Shown here: positions 25,548-33,223 of the stretch, in pieces
Numbering within the stretch: the stretch's first letter is position 1
Layout of the letters: each line of letters starts with the position of its first letter
Source of the DNA: Collinsella sp.
GTDB taxonomy: Bacteria > Actinomycetota > Coriobacteriia > Coriobacteriales > Coriobacteriaceae
Length of the DNA: 64,000 nucleotides
NCBI GenBank assembly: GCA_031294825.1
Contig: JAUMPM010000018.1
Coordinates: 144,584-208,583, forward strand
Direction: 5' to 3'
Notes under the pieces: model-generated
Seen by the model: the letters and a program-made list of their open reading frames with translations, nothing else
What the model was told of the DNA's origin: nothing
Database searches by the model: none
Program-made: the position numbers and the translations under genes

Positions 25548-25710
25548 GAAATATCACCCTGATCGGTCGTTGAGAGAAGGAGTGGTCGCGGATGGGCCGC
25601 GACACCTACTCGGAATCTTACACGAGTCGACAGGAAATCGTCCCTTTGGACGAAAGCACTCAAGCTGGCGCAAAAGAAAAGCCCCCGTTGCCGGGAGCTT
25701 TAAAATCAAT

Positions 25711-25730
25711 TGGTGCGGCGTATAGGATTC
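25711..25730 (-). pseudogene. Truncated tRNA-Arg: acceptor 3' strand and half T-arm only
   Basis: The minus-strand sequence GAATCCTATACGCCGCACCA equals the 3' end of the intact tRNA-Arg genes at 25901 and 26141. A terminator like theirs (GCTCCCGG / CCGGGGGC class, with TTTTCTTTT) follows at 25675-25700. The rest is replaced by the element at 25731. Confidence 0.8.
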
Positions 25731-25860
25731 CGCGCATCCGCTGCGCGGATCCGCACCGGCTTCGCCCGCCTGCCGGCGCGCTCGCCCGCGGGCTAAAAAC
25801 GCTCCGCGTTTTCTTTACGCCCGCGCCTCGACCGAGGTTCGAATCCATGCGGTGCTTACG
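25731..25860 (-). mobile_element. tRNA-targeting palindromic element, tRNA-Arg copy
   Basis: No reading frame. On the plus strand: CGCGCATCCG / CTGCGCGGAT, GCCGGCGCGC, then GCCCGCGGGC, AAAAACGC-TCC-GCGTTTT and ACGCCCGCGC, ending in CCGAGGTTCGAATCC. This right end is a T-arm on the strand opposite to the tRNA. Aligned with the Ser and Phe copies it shares AAACGC-GCGTTT, ACGCCC and GGTTCGA(A/T)TCC in the same order and spacing. Confidence 0.6.
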
Positions 25861-25900
25861 TAAAAGAAAAGCCCCCGTCGCCGGGAGCTTTAATCTCAAA

Positions 25901-25977
25901 TGGTGCGGCGTATAGGATTCGAACCTATGACGTTCTGATTCGTAGTCAGACCCTCTATCCAGCTGAGGTAACGCCGC
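25901..25977 (-). tRNA. tRNA-Arg (anticodon ACG), copy 1
   Basis: 77 bases with encoded CCA. Acceptor GCGGCGT / ACGCCGC, discriminator A, anticodon loop CTACGAA between TCTGA and TCAGA, T-arm ATAGGTTCGAATCCTAT. The wobble A of ACG is normally deaminated to inosine to read CGU, CGC and CGA. Identical to the copy at 26141. Confidence 0.95.
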
Positions 25978-26056
25978 AACGCACGGATTATTATGCACGT
26001 GACCCCTCGATGGGTCAAGCGACAATTTGGAAAAATTTTACGAAGTGATGATTAAG

Positions 26057-26100
26057 ACGCTCGCGCCTCGACCGAGATTCGAATCCATGGGATACCGCCA
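26057..26100 (+). repeat. Remnant of the tRNA-associated element between the two tRNA-Arg genes
   Basis: ACGCTCGCGCCTCGACCGAG followed by ATTCGAATCCATGGG matches the right end of the element at 25731-25860 with only two differences over the first 29 bases. Only this end remains. It lies directly beside the terminator of the second tRNA-Arg. Confidence 0.65.
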
Positions 26101-26101
26101 T

Positions 26102-26131
26102 AAAAGAAAAGCCCCCGTTGCCGGAGGCTTC
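26102..26131 (-). terminator. Terminator of tRNA-Arg copy 2
   Basis: AAGCCTCCGG / CCGTTGCC-type stem with GGGGGC, followed on the minus strand by TTTTCTTTTAT. Similar terminators follow tRNA-Arg copy 1 (25862-25892) and the truncated copy (25672-25702). Confidence 0.7.
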
Positions 26132-26140
26132 AAGTTCAAT

Positions 26141-26217
26141 TGGTGCGGCGTATAGGATTCGAACCTATGACGTTCTGATTCGTAGTCAGACCCTCTATCC
26201 AGCTGAGGTAACGCCGC
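26141..26217 (-). tRNA. tRNA-Arg (anticodon ACG), copy 2
   Basis: Same 77-base sequence as the copy at 25901, with encoded CCA and its own terminator. A tandem duplication of the gene, with 163 bp between the copies. Confidence 0.95.
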
Positions 26218-26294
26218 AGCGCAAGACATATAAAACCACTTTAGCTTATTGGAGTCAAGCACAATCTCAAACTTTTTTGTGGAACGCAGTTTTG

Positions 26295-26672
26295 TCATGC
26301 TGCTCCGCATATACCGCTGTTCCCCGTACGATCGATTGGCTTTTCGATCACGTCGAACTTGGCATCAAGTTCCCTCAGGAGCGATCTCACCCGCTGGGCA
26401 CAATCATAATCGGCAAACGAGATGCTCAGCATGCGCGCGACCTGGTTGGAAGTCCCAACTCCATAGAAGTGCTCCAGCGCCACAAGTCCCTCGTGCGTCA
26501 CAAAGGTCTCGGCCACATGCGGCGACTCCTCAAAGCACCATTGTGTCAACGGACCCTCACTCGTCTGCCGAACCACCAGGCCGCCCATGCCAGACGGCTC
26601 ACACGTTACAAGCAGGTACTCCCCGCCCTCGTCGCTCTCAAATAAAACCACCCGATTATCAAACAGCTCCAT
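26295..26672 (-). CDS. Hypothetical protein, 125 residues
   Basis: Small soluble protein with no recognised domain. It reads MELFDNRVVLFESDEGGEYLLV, then LEHFYGVGTSNQVARMLSIS and DYDCAQRVRSLLRELDAKFDVIEKP, suggesting a compact alpha/beta fold. A real gene is supported by an AAAGGGG ribosome site eight bases before ATG and by codon usage like that of its neighbours. It stands between tRNA-Arg and serS on the same strand. Function unknown. Confidence 0.7.
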   Translation of the reverse strand: MELFDNRVVLFESDEGGEYLLVTCEPSGMGGLVVRQTSEGPLTQWCFEESPHVAETFVTHEGLVALEHFYGVGTSNQVARMLSISFADYDCAQRVRSLLRELDAKFDVIEKPIDRTGNSGICGAA

Positions 26673-26798
26673 CGCGTCCCCTTTCTCTCGCTCTTATTTA
26701 GCAAAAACATAGCAGGTAGATGGCTGTATACAGAACAGTTGTTCGTGTGTTTTCTATTGAGCTGTCCGCACGGCATGGTATGGACCTGCGCACGAAAT

Positions 26799-26821
26799 AG
26801 GGCGCCCCCGAAGGAGCGCCC
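26799..26821 (-). terminator. Terminator hairpin of serS
   Basis: AGGGCGC / GCGCCCT stem with a small loop, 25 bases past the serS stop. The T-tract on the minus strand is weak (ATTTCG). Confidence 0.6.
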
Positions 26822-26845
26822 TTGCATATTCCCTATGCAGCCAAG

Positions 26846-28129
26846 TTACGCGACTGGCTCGATCTTCTCGAGACCGCCCATGTAAGGACGCAGAACCTCG
26901 GGGATCGTGATGGTGCCGTCGGCGTTCTGGTAGTTCTCCAGAATGGCGGCCATGGTGCGGCCGGCCGGCAAGCCGGAACCGTTGAGAGTATGCAGGTAGC
27001 GCGAACCCTTGAAGTTCTCGGGGTCGCGATACTTGATGTTGGCGCGGCGAGCCTGGAAGTCACCGCAGTTGGAGCAGGAGCTGATCTCCTTGTAGGCGTT
27101 GTAGCTCGGCAGCCAGACCTCGACGTCGTAGGTCTGACGGGCAGAGAAGCCCAAGTCGCCGGTGCACAGGCTAATCACGCGATACGGAAGGCCCAGCTGC
27201 TGCAGCAGGTACTCGGCCTCGGCGGTCATGCTCTCGAGCTCCTCGTCGGACTCCTCCGGCTTAGCGAACTTGACCATCTCGACCTTGTCGAACTCGTGCT
27301 GACGGATGATGCCGCGGGTGTCGCGACCGGCGGAACCGGCCTCCTCGCGGAAGCAGGGGGTGAAGGCGGTGTAGCGGCGCGGCAGGGTGTCGGCATCGAG
27401 GACCTCGCCGGCGTGCAGGTTGGTGAGCACGACCTCGGCGGTGGGGATCAGGAAGTTGTCGCCCGAGACGTGGTAGGCGTCGTCCTCGAACTTGGGCAGC
27501 TGACCCGTGCCAAACATGGTCTGACGCTTGACGACGATGGGCGGCCACCACTCCTTAAAACCACGGCTGGTGTGCGTATCGAGGAAGAAGTTGATGAGGG
27601 CGCGCTCAAGACGGGCGCCGGCGCCACCGAGAACGGTGAAGCGGCTGCCGGAGAGCTTGTTGCCGCGCTCGAAGTCGAGGATGTCCAGATCGGTGCCCAG
27701 ATCCCAGTGCGGCTTAAAGTCGAAGTCGAACTCGCGCGGGGTGCCCCAACGACGGCGCTCAATGTTCTCGTCCTCGTCCTTGCCGTACGGCGTGGCCTCG
27801 CAAGGAATGTTGGGCAGGTGAGCCATGAAGTCGTACTGCTCCTGCTCGAGAGCAGTACGGCGCTCGGCCAGACCGTCAATCTTCTCGTTGACGGCGAGCA
27901 CGGCCTCCTTGGCGGCCTCGGCCTCGTCCTTCTTGCCCTCCTTCATCAGGGCGCCGATCTTCTTGGACTCGGCATTGCGCGTAGCCTGGAGCTCCTCGAC
28001 CTCGGTGATGACGGCACGGCGCTCGTCGTCGAGCTCAAAGAACTTCTCGCGATCCCAAGACGTCTGGCGGTTAGCCATGGCGACATCGATGGCATCGGGG
28101 TTCTCGCGAACAAACTTGATATCAAGCAT
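26846..28129 (-). CDS. serS: Seryl-tRNA synthetase
   Basis: 427-residue class II synthetase charging tRNA-Ser (and tRNA-Sec where present). The N-terminal coiled-coil arm that grips the long variable arm of tRNA-Ser runs about 25-105 ([23 protein letters not shown]). Motif 2 is [24 protein letters not shown], motif 3 is [18 protein letters not shown], and the serine-specific loop with [15 protein letters not shown] is present. ATG 28129 has GGAGGA six bases upstream. Its substrate tRNA-Ser lies 4 kb away. Divergent from the small membrane protein at 28241. Confidence 0.97.
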   Translation of the reverse strand: MLDIKFVRENPDAIDVAMANRQTSWDREKFFELDDERRAVITEVEELQATRNAESKKIGALMKEGKKDEAEAAKEAVLAVNEKIDGLAERRTALEQEQYDFMAHLPNIPCEATPYGKDEDENIERRRWGTPREFDFDFKPHWDLGTDLDILDFERGNKLSGSRFTVLGGAGARLERALINFFLDTHTSRGFKEWWPPIVVKRQTMFGTGQLPKFEDDAYHVSGDNFLIPTAEVVLTNLHAGEVLDADTLPRRYTAFTPCFREEAGSAGRDTRGIIRQHEFDKVEMVKFAKPEESDEELESMTAEAEYLLQQLGLPYRVISLCTGDLGFSARQTYDVEVWLPSYNAYKEISSCSNCGDFQARRANIKYRDPENFKGSRYLHTLNGSGLPAGRTMAAILENYQNADGTITIPEVLRPYMGGLEKIEPVA

Positions 28130-28240
28130 TAGATCCTCCGGCGATATACATTCCATTTAGGTTGCAACCTTGTACATGTATGGGCAAGTATATACTTATG
28201 AGCGTTTACGACCCAACTCAACTACGCAAGAAGGCACCCA

Positions 28241-28414
28241 ATGGACGCAGTTTTTTCCTTTTTGTTTGGCACCCGCACCGGTTTTGCCATCCTTTTCGCC
28301 GGCGGCATCCTGTTATTTGCGATTCTTGCCTTTGTAATGGAGAAGCGCACCCATAAGATGTACGTCGACCGCGGACCCAAGTCCGAGGATGAGGAAGACA
28401 GCTTCTGGGACTAA
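28241..28414 (+). CDS. Small single-helix membrane protein, 57 residues
   Basis: A short reading frame: MDAVFSFLFGTRTGFAILFA, then GGILLFAILAFVMEKRTHKM, then a charged tail ending SEDEEDSFWD. One membrane helix covers about 12-36, positive residues follow it (EKRTHKMYVDR) and the tail is acidic, so the C-terminus is probably cytoplasmic. Support for a real gene: AGAAGG ribosome site eight bases before the ATG, TATACT near 28190 as a possible -10, neighbour-like codon use, and a strong terminator 52 bases after the stop. Function unknown; one of the few plus-strand genes. Confidence 0.78.
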   Translation: MDAVFSFLFGTRTGFAILFAGGILLFAILAFVMEKRTHKMYVDRGPKSEDEEDSFWD

Positions 28415-28571
28415 CCTGCCAAAAAGGGACAGGTTTATTTTGGTCGGTTTTATCTGGGCAAACGCAAGCGCCCCGCAACTGGAATTGAGCCAGTTGCGGG
28501 GCGCTTTTCGCACATACGACAAAACCGCAGGAAAAACCTGCCAAAATAAACCTGTCCCTAAATGGCAGGTT
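28415..28571. repeat. Nested palindrome around a bidirectional terminator
   Basis: The core is a perfect 17-bp hairpin, AAGCGCCCCGCAACTGG (28466-28482) / reverse complement (28490-28506), loop AATTGAG, followed by TTTTC. It can terminate both the small plus-strand gene and proC. Outside it, GGGACAGGTTTATTTTGG (28426-28443) and its perfect complement (28541-28558) pair, and beyond them CCTGCC pairs with GGCAGG. The outer arms contain the GGGACAGG motif common in REP-like repeats. Confidence 0.8.
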
Positions 28572-29342
28572 TTACTGGAGAGTTGCGTCGATTGCCTTGA
28601 CCAGGGCACTGCGCATGCCGGCGTCCTCGAGCGCAACGACGCCCTTGATGGTGGCACCACCGGGCGAGCATACGGCATCCTTCATCGCCGCAGGATGCTG
28701 GCCAGTTGCAAGCTGCAGCTTTGCCGTACCCAGCACCATCTGGCTCACAATGCGATAGGCATCGGCACGCGGGATACCGTGCTTGACCGCTGCATCGCCC
28801 AGGGCCTCGATTGCCATGGCGACAAATGCCGGAGCGCAACCACCCACCGTGCCGCCCACAAACAGCAGGCTCGTATCGAGCTCGACGACGGTGCCAAGCT
28901 TACCGAGCAGGTCGAGCACAACAGCACGCTGCTCGTCGCTGAGCGTAGAGGATTTCTCGCAGGCGATGACGCCCTCGCCCACCGAAACCGGCGTGTTGGG
29001 CACCGTCGAGATGTGCGCGACACCCGGCAGGACCTGCTCCCACTTGGCACTGTCCCAGGTCCAGGCAACCGACAGAACGACCTTTTTGGCAAGAGCATCC
29101 TTGAGCGGGACGAATACCTTCTCGATCATGTACGGTTTGACCGCAGCGACCACGATATCGGATGCGGCGACAACCTCGGCGGCATCGTGGCAGGCGACCA
29201 TGCCGCGCGCCTCGCAGCGCTCAACCAGTGCGTCGTAGCGACCCGCGCAGGCGCACATGTCGCTCGCAGCTACACCGGCAGCGATCCAGCCATCGGCCAT
29301 AGCGCTCGCCATATTGCCAAAACCGACAAATCCAATCTTCAT
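28572..29342 (-). CDS. proC: Pyrroline-5-carboxylate reductase
   Basis: 256-residue NAD(P)H-dependent enzyme for the last step of proline synthesis. Rossmann start MKIGFVGFGNMASAMADGW, VVAAVKPYMIEKV near 85, SVAWTWDS, the VPNTPVSVGEGV segment, and the C-terminal dimerisation domain with LLFVGGTVGGCAPAF and DAVCSPGGATIKGVVALEDAGMR, the classic substrate-binding signature. Slightly shorter than the usual 265-270. ATG 29342 with AAAGGA upstream. Confidence 0.93.
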   Translation of the reverse strand: MKIGFVGFGNMASAMADGWIAAGVAASDMCACAGRYDALVERCEARGMVACHDAAEVVAASDIVVAAVKPYMIEKVFVPLKDALAKKVVLSVAWTWDSAKWEQVLPGVAHISTVPNTPVSVGEGVIACEKSSTLSDEQRAVVLDLLGKLGTVVELDTSLLFVGGTVGGCAPAFVAMAIEALGDAAVKHGIPRADAYRIVSQMVLGTAKLQLATGQHPAAMKDAVCSPGGATIKGVVALEDAGMRSALVKAIDATLQ

Positions 29343-29415
29343 GTCGCATAGTCCTTTCAGACACATTCCTCAAAACGAAAGGTATTGTCCCACGCCATTG
29401 TTTCGTATTGCCGAC

Positions 29416-29886
29416 CTATTTGTGATACGGCTCGCCTCGGCTGATCTTGCAGGCGCGATAGATTTGCTCCAGCAGCACCACGCGCGCCAAGTTATGCGGC
29501 AAGGTAATACGTCCAAAGCTGAGCATCTCGTCGGCTCGTGCGCGCACGTCATCGCTCACGCCGTCCGATCCGCCAATCACAAAGGCGATGTCGCTATTGC
29601 CTCGCAGCATAAGATCATCGAGCCGCGCCGAAAGCTCCTCGCTCGAGCGCTCTTTGCCCTCAATGGCCAGCAGGATCACATGCGCTCGAGGCGGCAGGGC
29701 TGCAAGTATCGCCGCTCCCTCCTTGTCGCGCGCGGCATCCACGCCGCCCGCCTTAGCCGGGTCGATATCGGCCACCTCGCGGATATCCACCTTGGCATAG
29801 GCACCTAGGCGCTTGGTGTACTCGGCGCACGCGTCCTTCCAAAAGCGCTCCTTGAGCTTACCGACGCAAACGACGGTGTATTTCAC
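29416..29886 (-). CDS. rlmH: 23S rRNA (pseudouridine1915-N3)-methyltransferase RlmH
   Basis: 156-residue SPOUT-fold methyltransferase that modifies helix 69 of 23S rRNA on assembled 70S ribosomes. It has the start MKYTVVCVGKLKERFWKDACAEYTKRL, ILLAIEGKERSSEELSARLD, the SAM-binding knot DIAFVIGGSDGVSDDV, and the strongly conserved end LPHNLARVVLLEQIYRACKISRGEPYHK. GTG start at 29886 with GAAGGAG upstream. Six bases separate it from the SPFH gene, so they are probably co-transcribed. Confidence 0.97.
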   Translation of the reverse strand: MKYTVVCVGKLKERFWKDACAEYTKRLGAYAKVDIREVADIDPAKAGGVDAARDKEGAAILAALPPRAHVILLAIEGKERSSEELSARLDDLMLRGNSDIAFVIGGSDGVSDDVRARADEMLSFGRITLPHNLARVVLLEQIYRACKISRGEPYHK

Positions 29887-29892
29887 GCGTGT

Positions 29893-30831
29893 CTACTCCT
29901 TCGAGTCGTTTTGAACTTTGCTGGCTGTCAGCATCTGCTCGAACATCGAGGCCGACTGCGAGAAATCGCTCGGCAGCACGACCGTCGAGGTTTTACCCGT
30001 GCGAGCGAACTCCGTCATCATCTCGGACCACTGCGTAAACATGAACAGCTGGTTGGCCTCGTCGTTACCGACTCCCGTCTCCTGGATGATCTCGAGCGAA
30101 TCCTTGATGCCCAGCGCGATGGCCCTGCGCTGGTTGGCGATGCCCTCGCCCGCCTTTTCCATTGCCTCGGCCTCGGCGGTCGCCTCGGTGACGCGCTTGA
30201 TGCGGTCGGCCTCAGCGAGCTCCTGTGCCGCAGCGCGCTTGCGCTGGGCAGCGTTGATGTCGTTCATGGAGTTCTCAACCTCGGTCGGCAGTGCGATTTT
30301 GGTGATGAGCGTCGACACGAGGGTGAAGCCGTAGGCGGCCATCTGCTCGGAAACGGTAGCGTTGACATCCTTGGCGATGTCATCCTTCTTGGCAAAGACC
30401 TCATCGAGTGTGTAGACGGGAATCGAAGAGCGCAGGGCGTCGGTGATGAAGTCACGCATCTGGTCGACGGGCTCCTGCAGCATATAGTAGCTCTTGTAGA
30501 TGCCCGAATCTGCCGGGCCGGCGCCCATGTCATAGCTCACGTGGTACTGAGCAGAGACCTCAAGGCCGATGGTCACGTTGTCCTGGGTCTTAACGTCGAT
30601 GCCAAAACCGTTTTTCATGGTGCGCAGACTCACCGTGGCGGCCTTGCGGTCAATCACGGGTACCTTCATGTGGAAGCCCGCGTTGACGATGCGGTTGAAC
30701 TTGCCTAAGCGTTCGATGATCACAGCATGCTGCTGTTCAACGACATAGCAGGCGCTGGGAAGCAGCAGCAACAGAATGATGATGGGGATCAAAAGGCTGG
30801 TAAGGGCGGCGATGATACCGGACAACAGCAT
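29893..30831 (-). CDS. SPFH/Band 7 membrane protein (stomatin-like)
   Basis: 312 residues. One N-terminal membrane helix (about 4-28, IIAALTSLLIPIIILLLLLPS) is followed by the SPFH domain: VVEQQHAVIIERLGKFNRIVNAGFHMKVPVIDRKA, then DNVTIGLEVSAQYHV. A coiled-coil segment rich in Ala and Glu (QRKRAAAQELAEADRIKRVTEATAEAEAMEKAG) drives oligomerisation in this family. Members form large membrane-bound cages that organise proteases or membrane microdomains. ATG 30831 has GAGGAG upstream. No NfeD-like partner is adjacent. Confidence 0.88.
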   Translation of the reverse strand: MLLSGIIAALTSLLIPIIILLLLLPSACYVVEQQHAVIIERLGKFNRIVNAGFHMKVPVIDRKAATVSLRTMKNGFGIDVKTQDNVTIGLEVSAQYHVSYDMGAGPADSGIYKSYYMLQEPVDQMRDFITDALRSSIPVYTLDEVFAKKDDIAKDVNATVSEQMAAYGFTLVSTLITKIALPTEVENSMNDINAAQRKRAAAQELAEADRIKRVTEATAEAEAMEKAGEGIANQRRAIALGIKDSLEIIQETGVGNDEANQLFMFTQWSEMMTEFARTGKTSTVVLPSDFSQSASMFEQMLTASKVQNDSKE

Positions 30832-30908
30832 GGTCTCTCCTCTGATAGGCACACGTTGGCATTAGGATACCCGTACGAAGCAACGACGTGACATCAACAA
30901 GAGGACCC

Positions 30909-31127
30909 GTGGTCAAAAAAGGCCAAATATGAGTACTGTTACCAGTTTAGTAACAGCGTATTTGGGTCAAAATCGCCTCGTTGAACCCGAGGTCTATCGA
31001 AATTACTTCATTTTGTCTCAAGGTTGAGCCAAATTAGCGTACATCTGTTGCGCAAAATGAGCAAAAATGGCTTCATGAAATGTCTCTATTTTCATGTCAG
31101 TACTCATCTTTACCACTTTTTGACCAC
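30909..31127. repeat. MITE-like element with 30-bp terminal inverted repeats
   Basis: Ends 30909-30938 and 31098-31127 are inverted copies matching at 25 of 30 positions (GTGGTCAAAAA...ATGAGTACTG). The 219 bp span is AT-rich against its surroundings, has no reading frame of note and contains the inner hairpin CTGTTAC / GTAACAG beside the left end. The region 30832-31218 holds this element and the tRNA-Leu terminator, and no gene. Confidence 0.6.
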
Positions 31128-31182
31128 AGGGACATCTACCGCGCGAAATCGATATGTCAAATCTGCCAAAACGGCCCATAAC

Positions 31183-31207
31183 AAAAAAGCTCCCATTGCT
31201 GGGAGCT
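31183..31207 (-). terminator. Terminator of tRNA-Leu
   Basis: AGCTCCCA / TGGGAGCT with a 4-base loop, then TTTTTT on the minus strand. Confidence 0.88.
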
Positions 31208-31218
31208 CTTTCAATCAA

Positions 31219-31305
31219 TGGTGCGGGCGAAAGGACTTGAACCTTCATGGGGTTGCCCCCATACGGACCTGAACCGTACGCGTCTGCCAATTCCGCCACG
31301 CCCGC
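31219..31305 (-). tRNA. tRNA-Leu (anticodon CAG)
   Basis: 87 bases with encoded CCA. Acceptor GCGGGCG / CGCCCGC, discriminator A, anticodon loop TTCAGGT between TACGG and CCGTA, a long variable arm (TGGGGGCAACCCCA) and T-arm AAGGTTCAAGTCCTT. Reads CUG. Unlike the Ser, Arg and Phe genes it has no duplicated 3' end or palindromic element beside it. Confidence 0.95.
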
Positions 31306-31348
31306 GTGCAGGAATTAGAATAACGGAGCGCCACCGCGAACGCAAGAA

Positions 31349-32266
31349 CTATTTTTGAAAAAGTTTGCAGGCATTTTCCCAGGCGGCTCGAGCGATTGCC
31401 TCAGCGTCCTCGCCGGTACGATCGACGCGGTCGTTGACCAGCGCGTTTGCTGTGATGGAAATCATTGCCGGCTCGCACTCAAGACCGCGAATGGGCTCCG
31501 GCGCCATATAGGGACAATCCGTCTCGAACAAAATACGGTCGAGCGGGGTCGCCGCAAATGCCTCGCGCACGTCGTCGTTGCGCTTAAAGGTGGCCGCACC
31601 GCCATAGGCGATATAGCAGCCCAAATCCACAAAGCGCTCCATCGTGGCGCGGTCCTCGCCAAAACAGTGCAGCACACAACCAGCCTGGGGCACACCCACC
31701 TCGCGCAGTACGTTGTACGCATCAACGTGCGAGGTGCGCTCCCCATCCGAGTCCTCGTGACGCAGGTGCAGCTCCACCGGCACATTGCGGCGCACGGCAA
31801 GCTCGAGCTGGCGCGCCATGCAATCAATCTGCACGTTATGGGGTGCCGGCGCGATATCGTCGTCATAGTCCATGTGATAGTCCAGGCCGATTTCGCCAAT
31901 ACCGGCGCATAAGGGGTCATCAAGTGCGGCAACGACCTGTGCATGAACGTCGTCGGTATAGTCCGGCGCGCCATACGGATGCACGCCGGCAAGATACTTG
32001 ATCTGCGGGATATCCTGCATCGGAAGAATCTCGCGCACCAGCCAGTCGCTATAGTCCGCCACGCTGCGCTTGTCGGCAATGGGGTCGAACATCGTCACCA
32101 ACAGGTCGACGCCCGCGGCTTTGGCACGCAGGAGCGTCTCGGGCACATCCTTGCCCCAAAACGAAAGCAGATGTGCATGCGTGTCGGCAAGCGGCGCCAA
32201 GGGCACGGGACAAGCAACCGTCTTCTTTTTCTTGGTAAACGTCACGCGTTCGGCATTAGGCGTCAT
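31349..32266 (-). CDS. tatD: TatD family metal-dependent hydrolase
   Basis: 305-residue TIM-barrel nuclease-like hydrolase. Metal ligands: ADTHAHLLSF at the N-terminus, GEIGLDYHMDYDDD in the middle, VELHLRHEDSDGE, LHCFGEDRATMERFVDLG, and ETDCPYMAPEPIRGLECEP near the end. Members have 3'-5' DNase activity. The ATG overlaps the end of rsmA by 11 bases, with AGGAGC upstream, so the two are translationally coupled. The cluster rsmI-metG-tatD-rsmA is widely conserved, here with rsmA before tatD. Confidence 0.9.
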   Translation of the reverse strand: MTPNAERVTFTKKKKTVACPVPLAPLADTHAHLLSFWGKDVPETLLRAKAAGVDLLVTMFDPIADKRSVADYSDWLVREILPMQDIPQIKYLAGVHPYGAPDYTDDVHAQVVAALDDPLCAGIGEIGLDYHMDYDDDIAPAPHNVQIDCMARQLELAVRRNVPVELHLRHEDSDGERTSHVDAYNVLREVGVPQAGCVLHCFGEDRATMERFVDLGCYIAYGGAATFKRNDDVREAFAATPLDRILFETDCPYMAPEPIRGLECEPAMISITANALVNDRVDRTGEDAEAIARAAWENACKLFQK

Positions 32267-33116
32267 GGGAAAGCTCCTGAGCCAAGCGGACAAAGGCGGC
32301 GACGTCGAGCGTCTCGGCGCGCGTGGTAGGTGCGATACCGCAGGCCTCAAAGGCGGCGTCGAGCGCGTCCTTGGCAAAGCCGTTGGCGCTCATGGAGTTG
32401 CGGATCGTCTTGCGGCGCTGAGCAAATGCGGCGTCGATCACACGGGCCACAAACTCGCGGTCGATGCCCTCGGGTACCACTCCGTCAACGCGATCGATGC
32501 GCACTACGGCAGAATCCACATGCGGTGCCGGCATAAAGCAGCGCGGCGGCACCTCAAAGCGCCCCGTCACCTGCGCATACAGGCCGAGCTTTGCCGTGTA
32601 GCCGCCATAGGTCTTGTTGCCCGGCGTTGCGGCAATACGATCTGCAACTTCCTTTTGCACCATGACGACAGCGCGCTTAAGCGCGGGCATCGTCTGGAAG
32701 AACTGAAGGATGATCGTCGCCGCCACGTTATAGGGCAGATTCGCGACAAACACCGTGGGTTCACCACCGGCGGCCTGCTCAATCTGCTCCGGCGTCACCT
32801 TGAGCGCATCGCCCATGATAAAGCGGAAGTTGCCATAGTCGGCGGCGTGGGCGTCGAGCACCGGCTCAAGCTCGGGATCGGCCTCAATCGACGTAACGCA
32901 CGCCGCCTCCTGCAGCAGGGCCAACGTCAGCGTGCCGCAACCCGGGCCGACCTCGAGCACGCGCTCATCGCCCGCAAGCTCAGCGAGCTCACAGATACGC
33001 TCGATCACATGGTTGTCGATCAGGAAGTTTTGGCCCAGGCGATGCTTGGTCGCAAGGCCAAACTCCTCTAGCAGCTCCCTAGTTGCCGTGGGGTTTGCCA
33101 AAGGCGAAGTTGTCAT
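32256..33116 (-). CDS. rsmA: 16S rRNA dimethyladenosine transferase (KsgA)
   Basis: 286-residue SAM-dependent enzyme that dimethylates A1518 and A1519 of 16S rRNA as a late check of small-subunit assembly. HRLGQNFLIDNHVIERICELA at the N-terminus, motif I VLEVGPGCGTLT, acidic EADPELEP, the catalytic VANLPYNVAATII (N-L-P-Y) and VQKEVADRIAATPGNKTYGGYT. ATG 33116 with AAGGAGG. Confidence 0.97.
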   Translation of the reverse strand: MTTSPLANPTATRELLEEFGLATKHRLGQNFLIDNHVIERICELAELAGDERVLEVGPGCGTLTLALLQEAACVTSIEADPELEPVLDAHAADYGNFRFIMGDALKVTPEQIEQAAGGEPTVFVANLPYNVAATIILQFFQTMPALKRAVVMVQKEVADRIAATPGNKTYGGYTAKLGLYAQVTGRFEVPPRCFMPAPHVDSAVVRIDRVDGVVPEGIDREFVARVIDAAFAQRRKTIRNSMSANGFAKDALDAAFEACGIAPTTRAETLDVAAFVRLAQELSHDA

Positions 33117-33146
33117 GGTTGCCTCCTTAACATGGTGGCTGCATCG

Positions 33147-33184
33147 TAAAGCAAAAGGGCATGGACCGTTGCGGCCATGCCCTT
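33147..33184 (-). terminator. Hairpin between metG and rsmA
   Basis: AAGGGCATGG / CCATGCCCTT with a 10-base loop, then TTTTGCTTT on the minus strand, 40 bases past the metG stop. It may separate metG from rsmA-tatD. Confidence 0.75.
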
Positions 33185-33223
33185 ACATCTAAACAGCAAA
33201 TTGCCGATATGGCGCGCAGCGGC

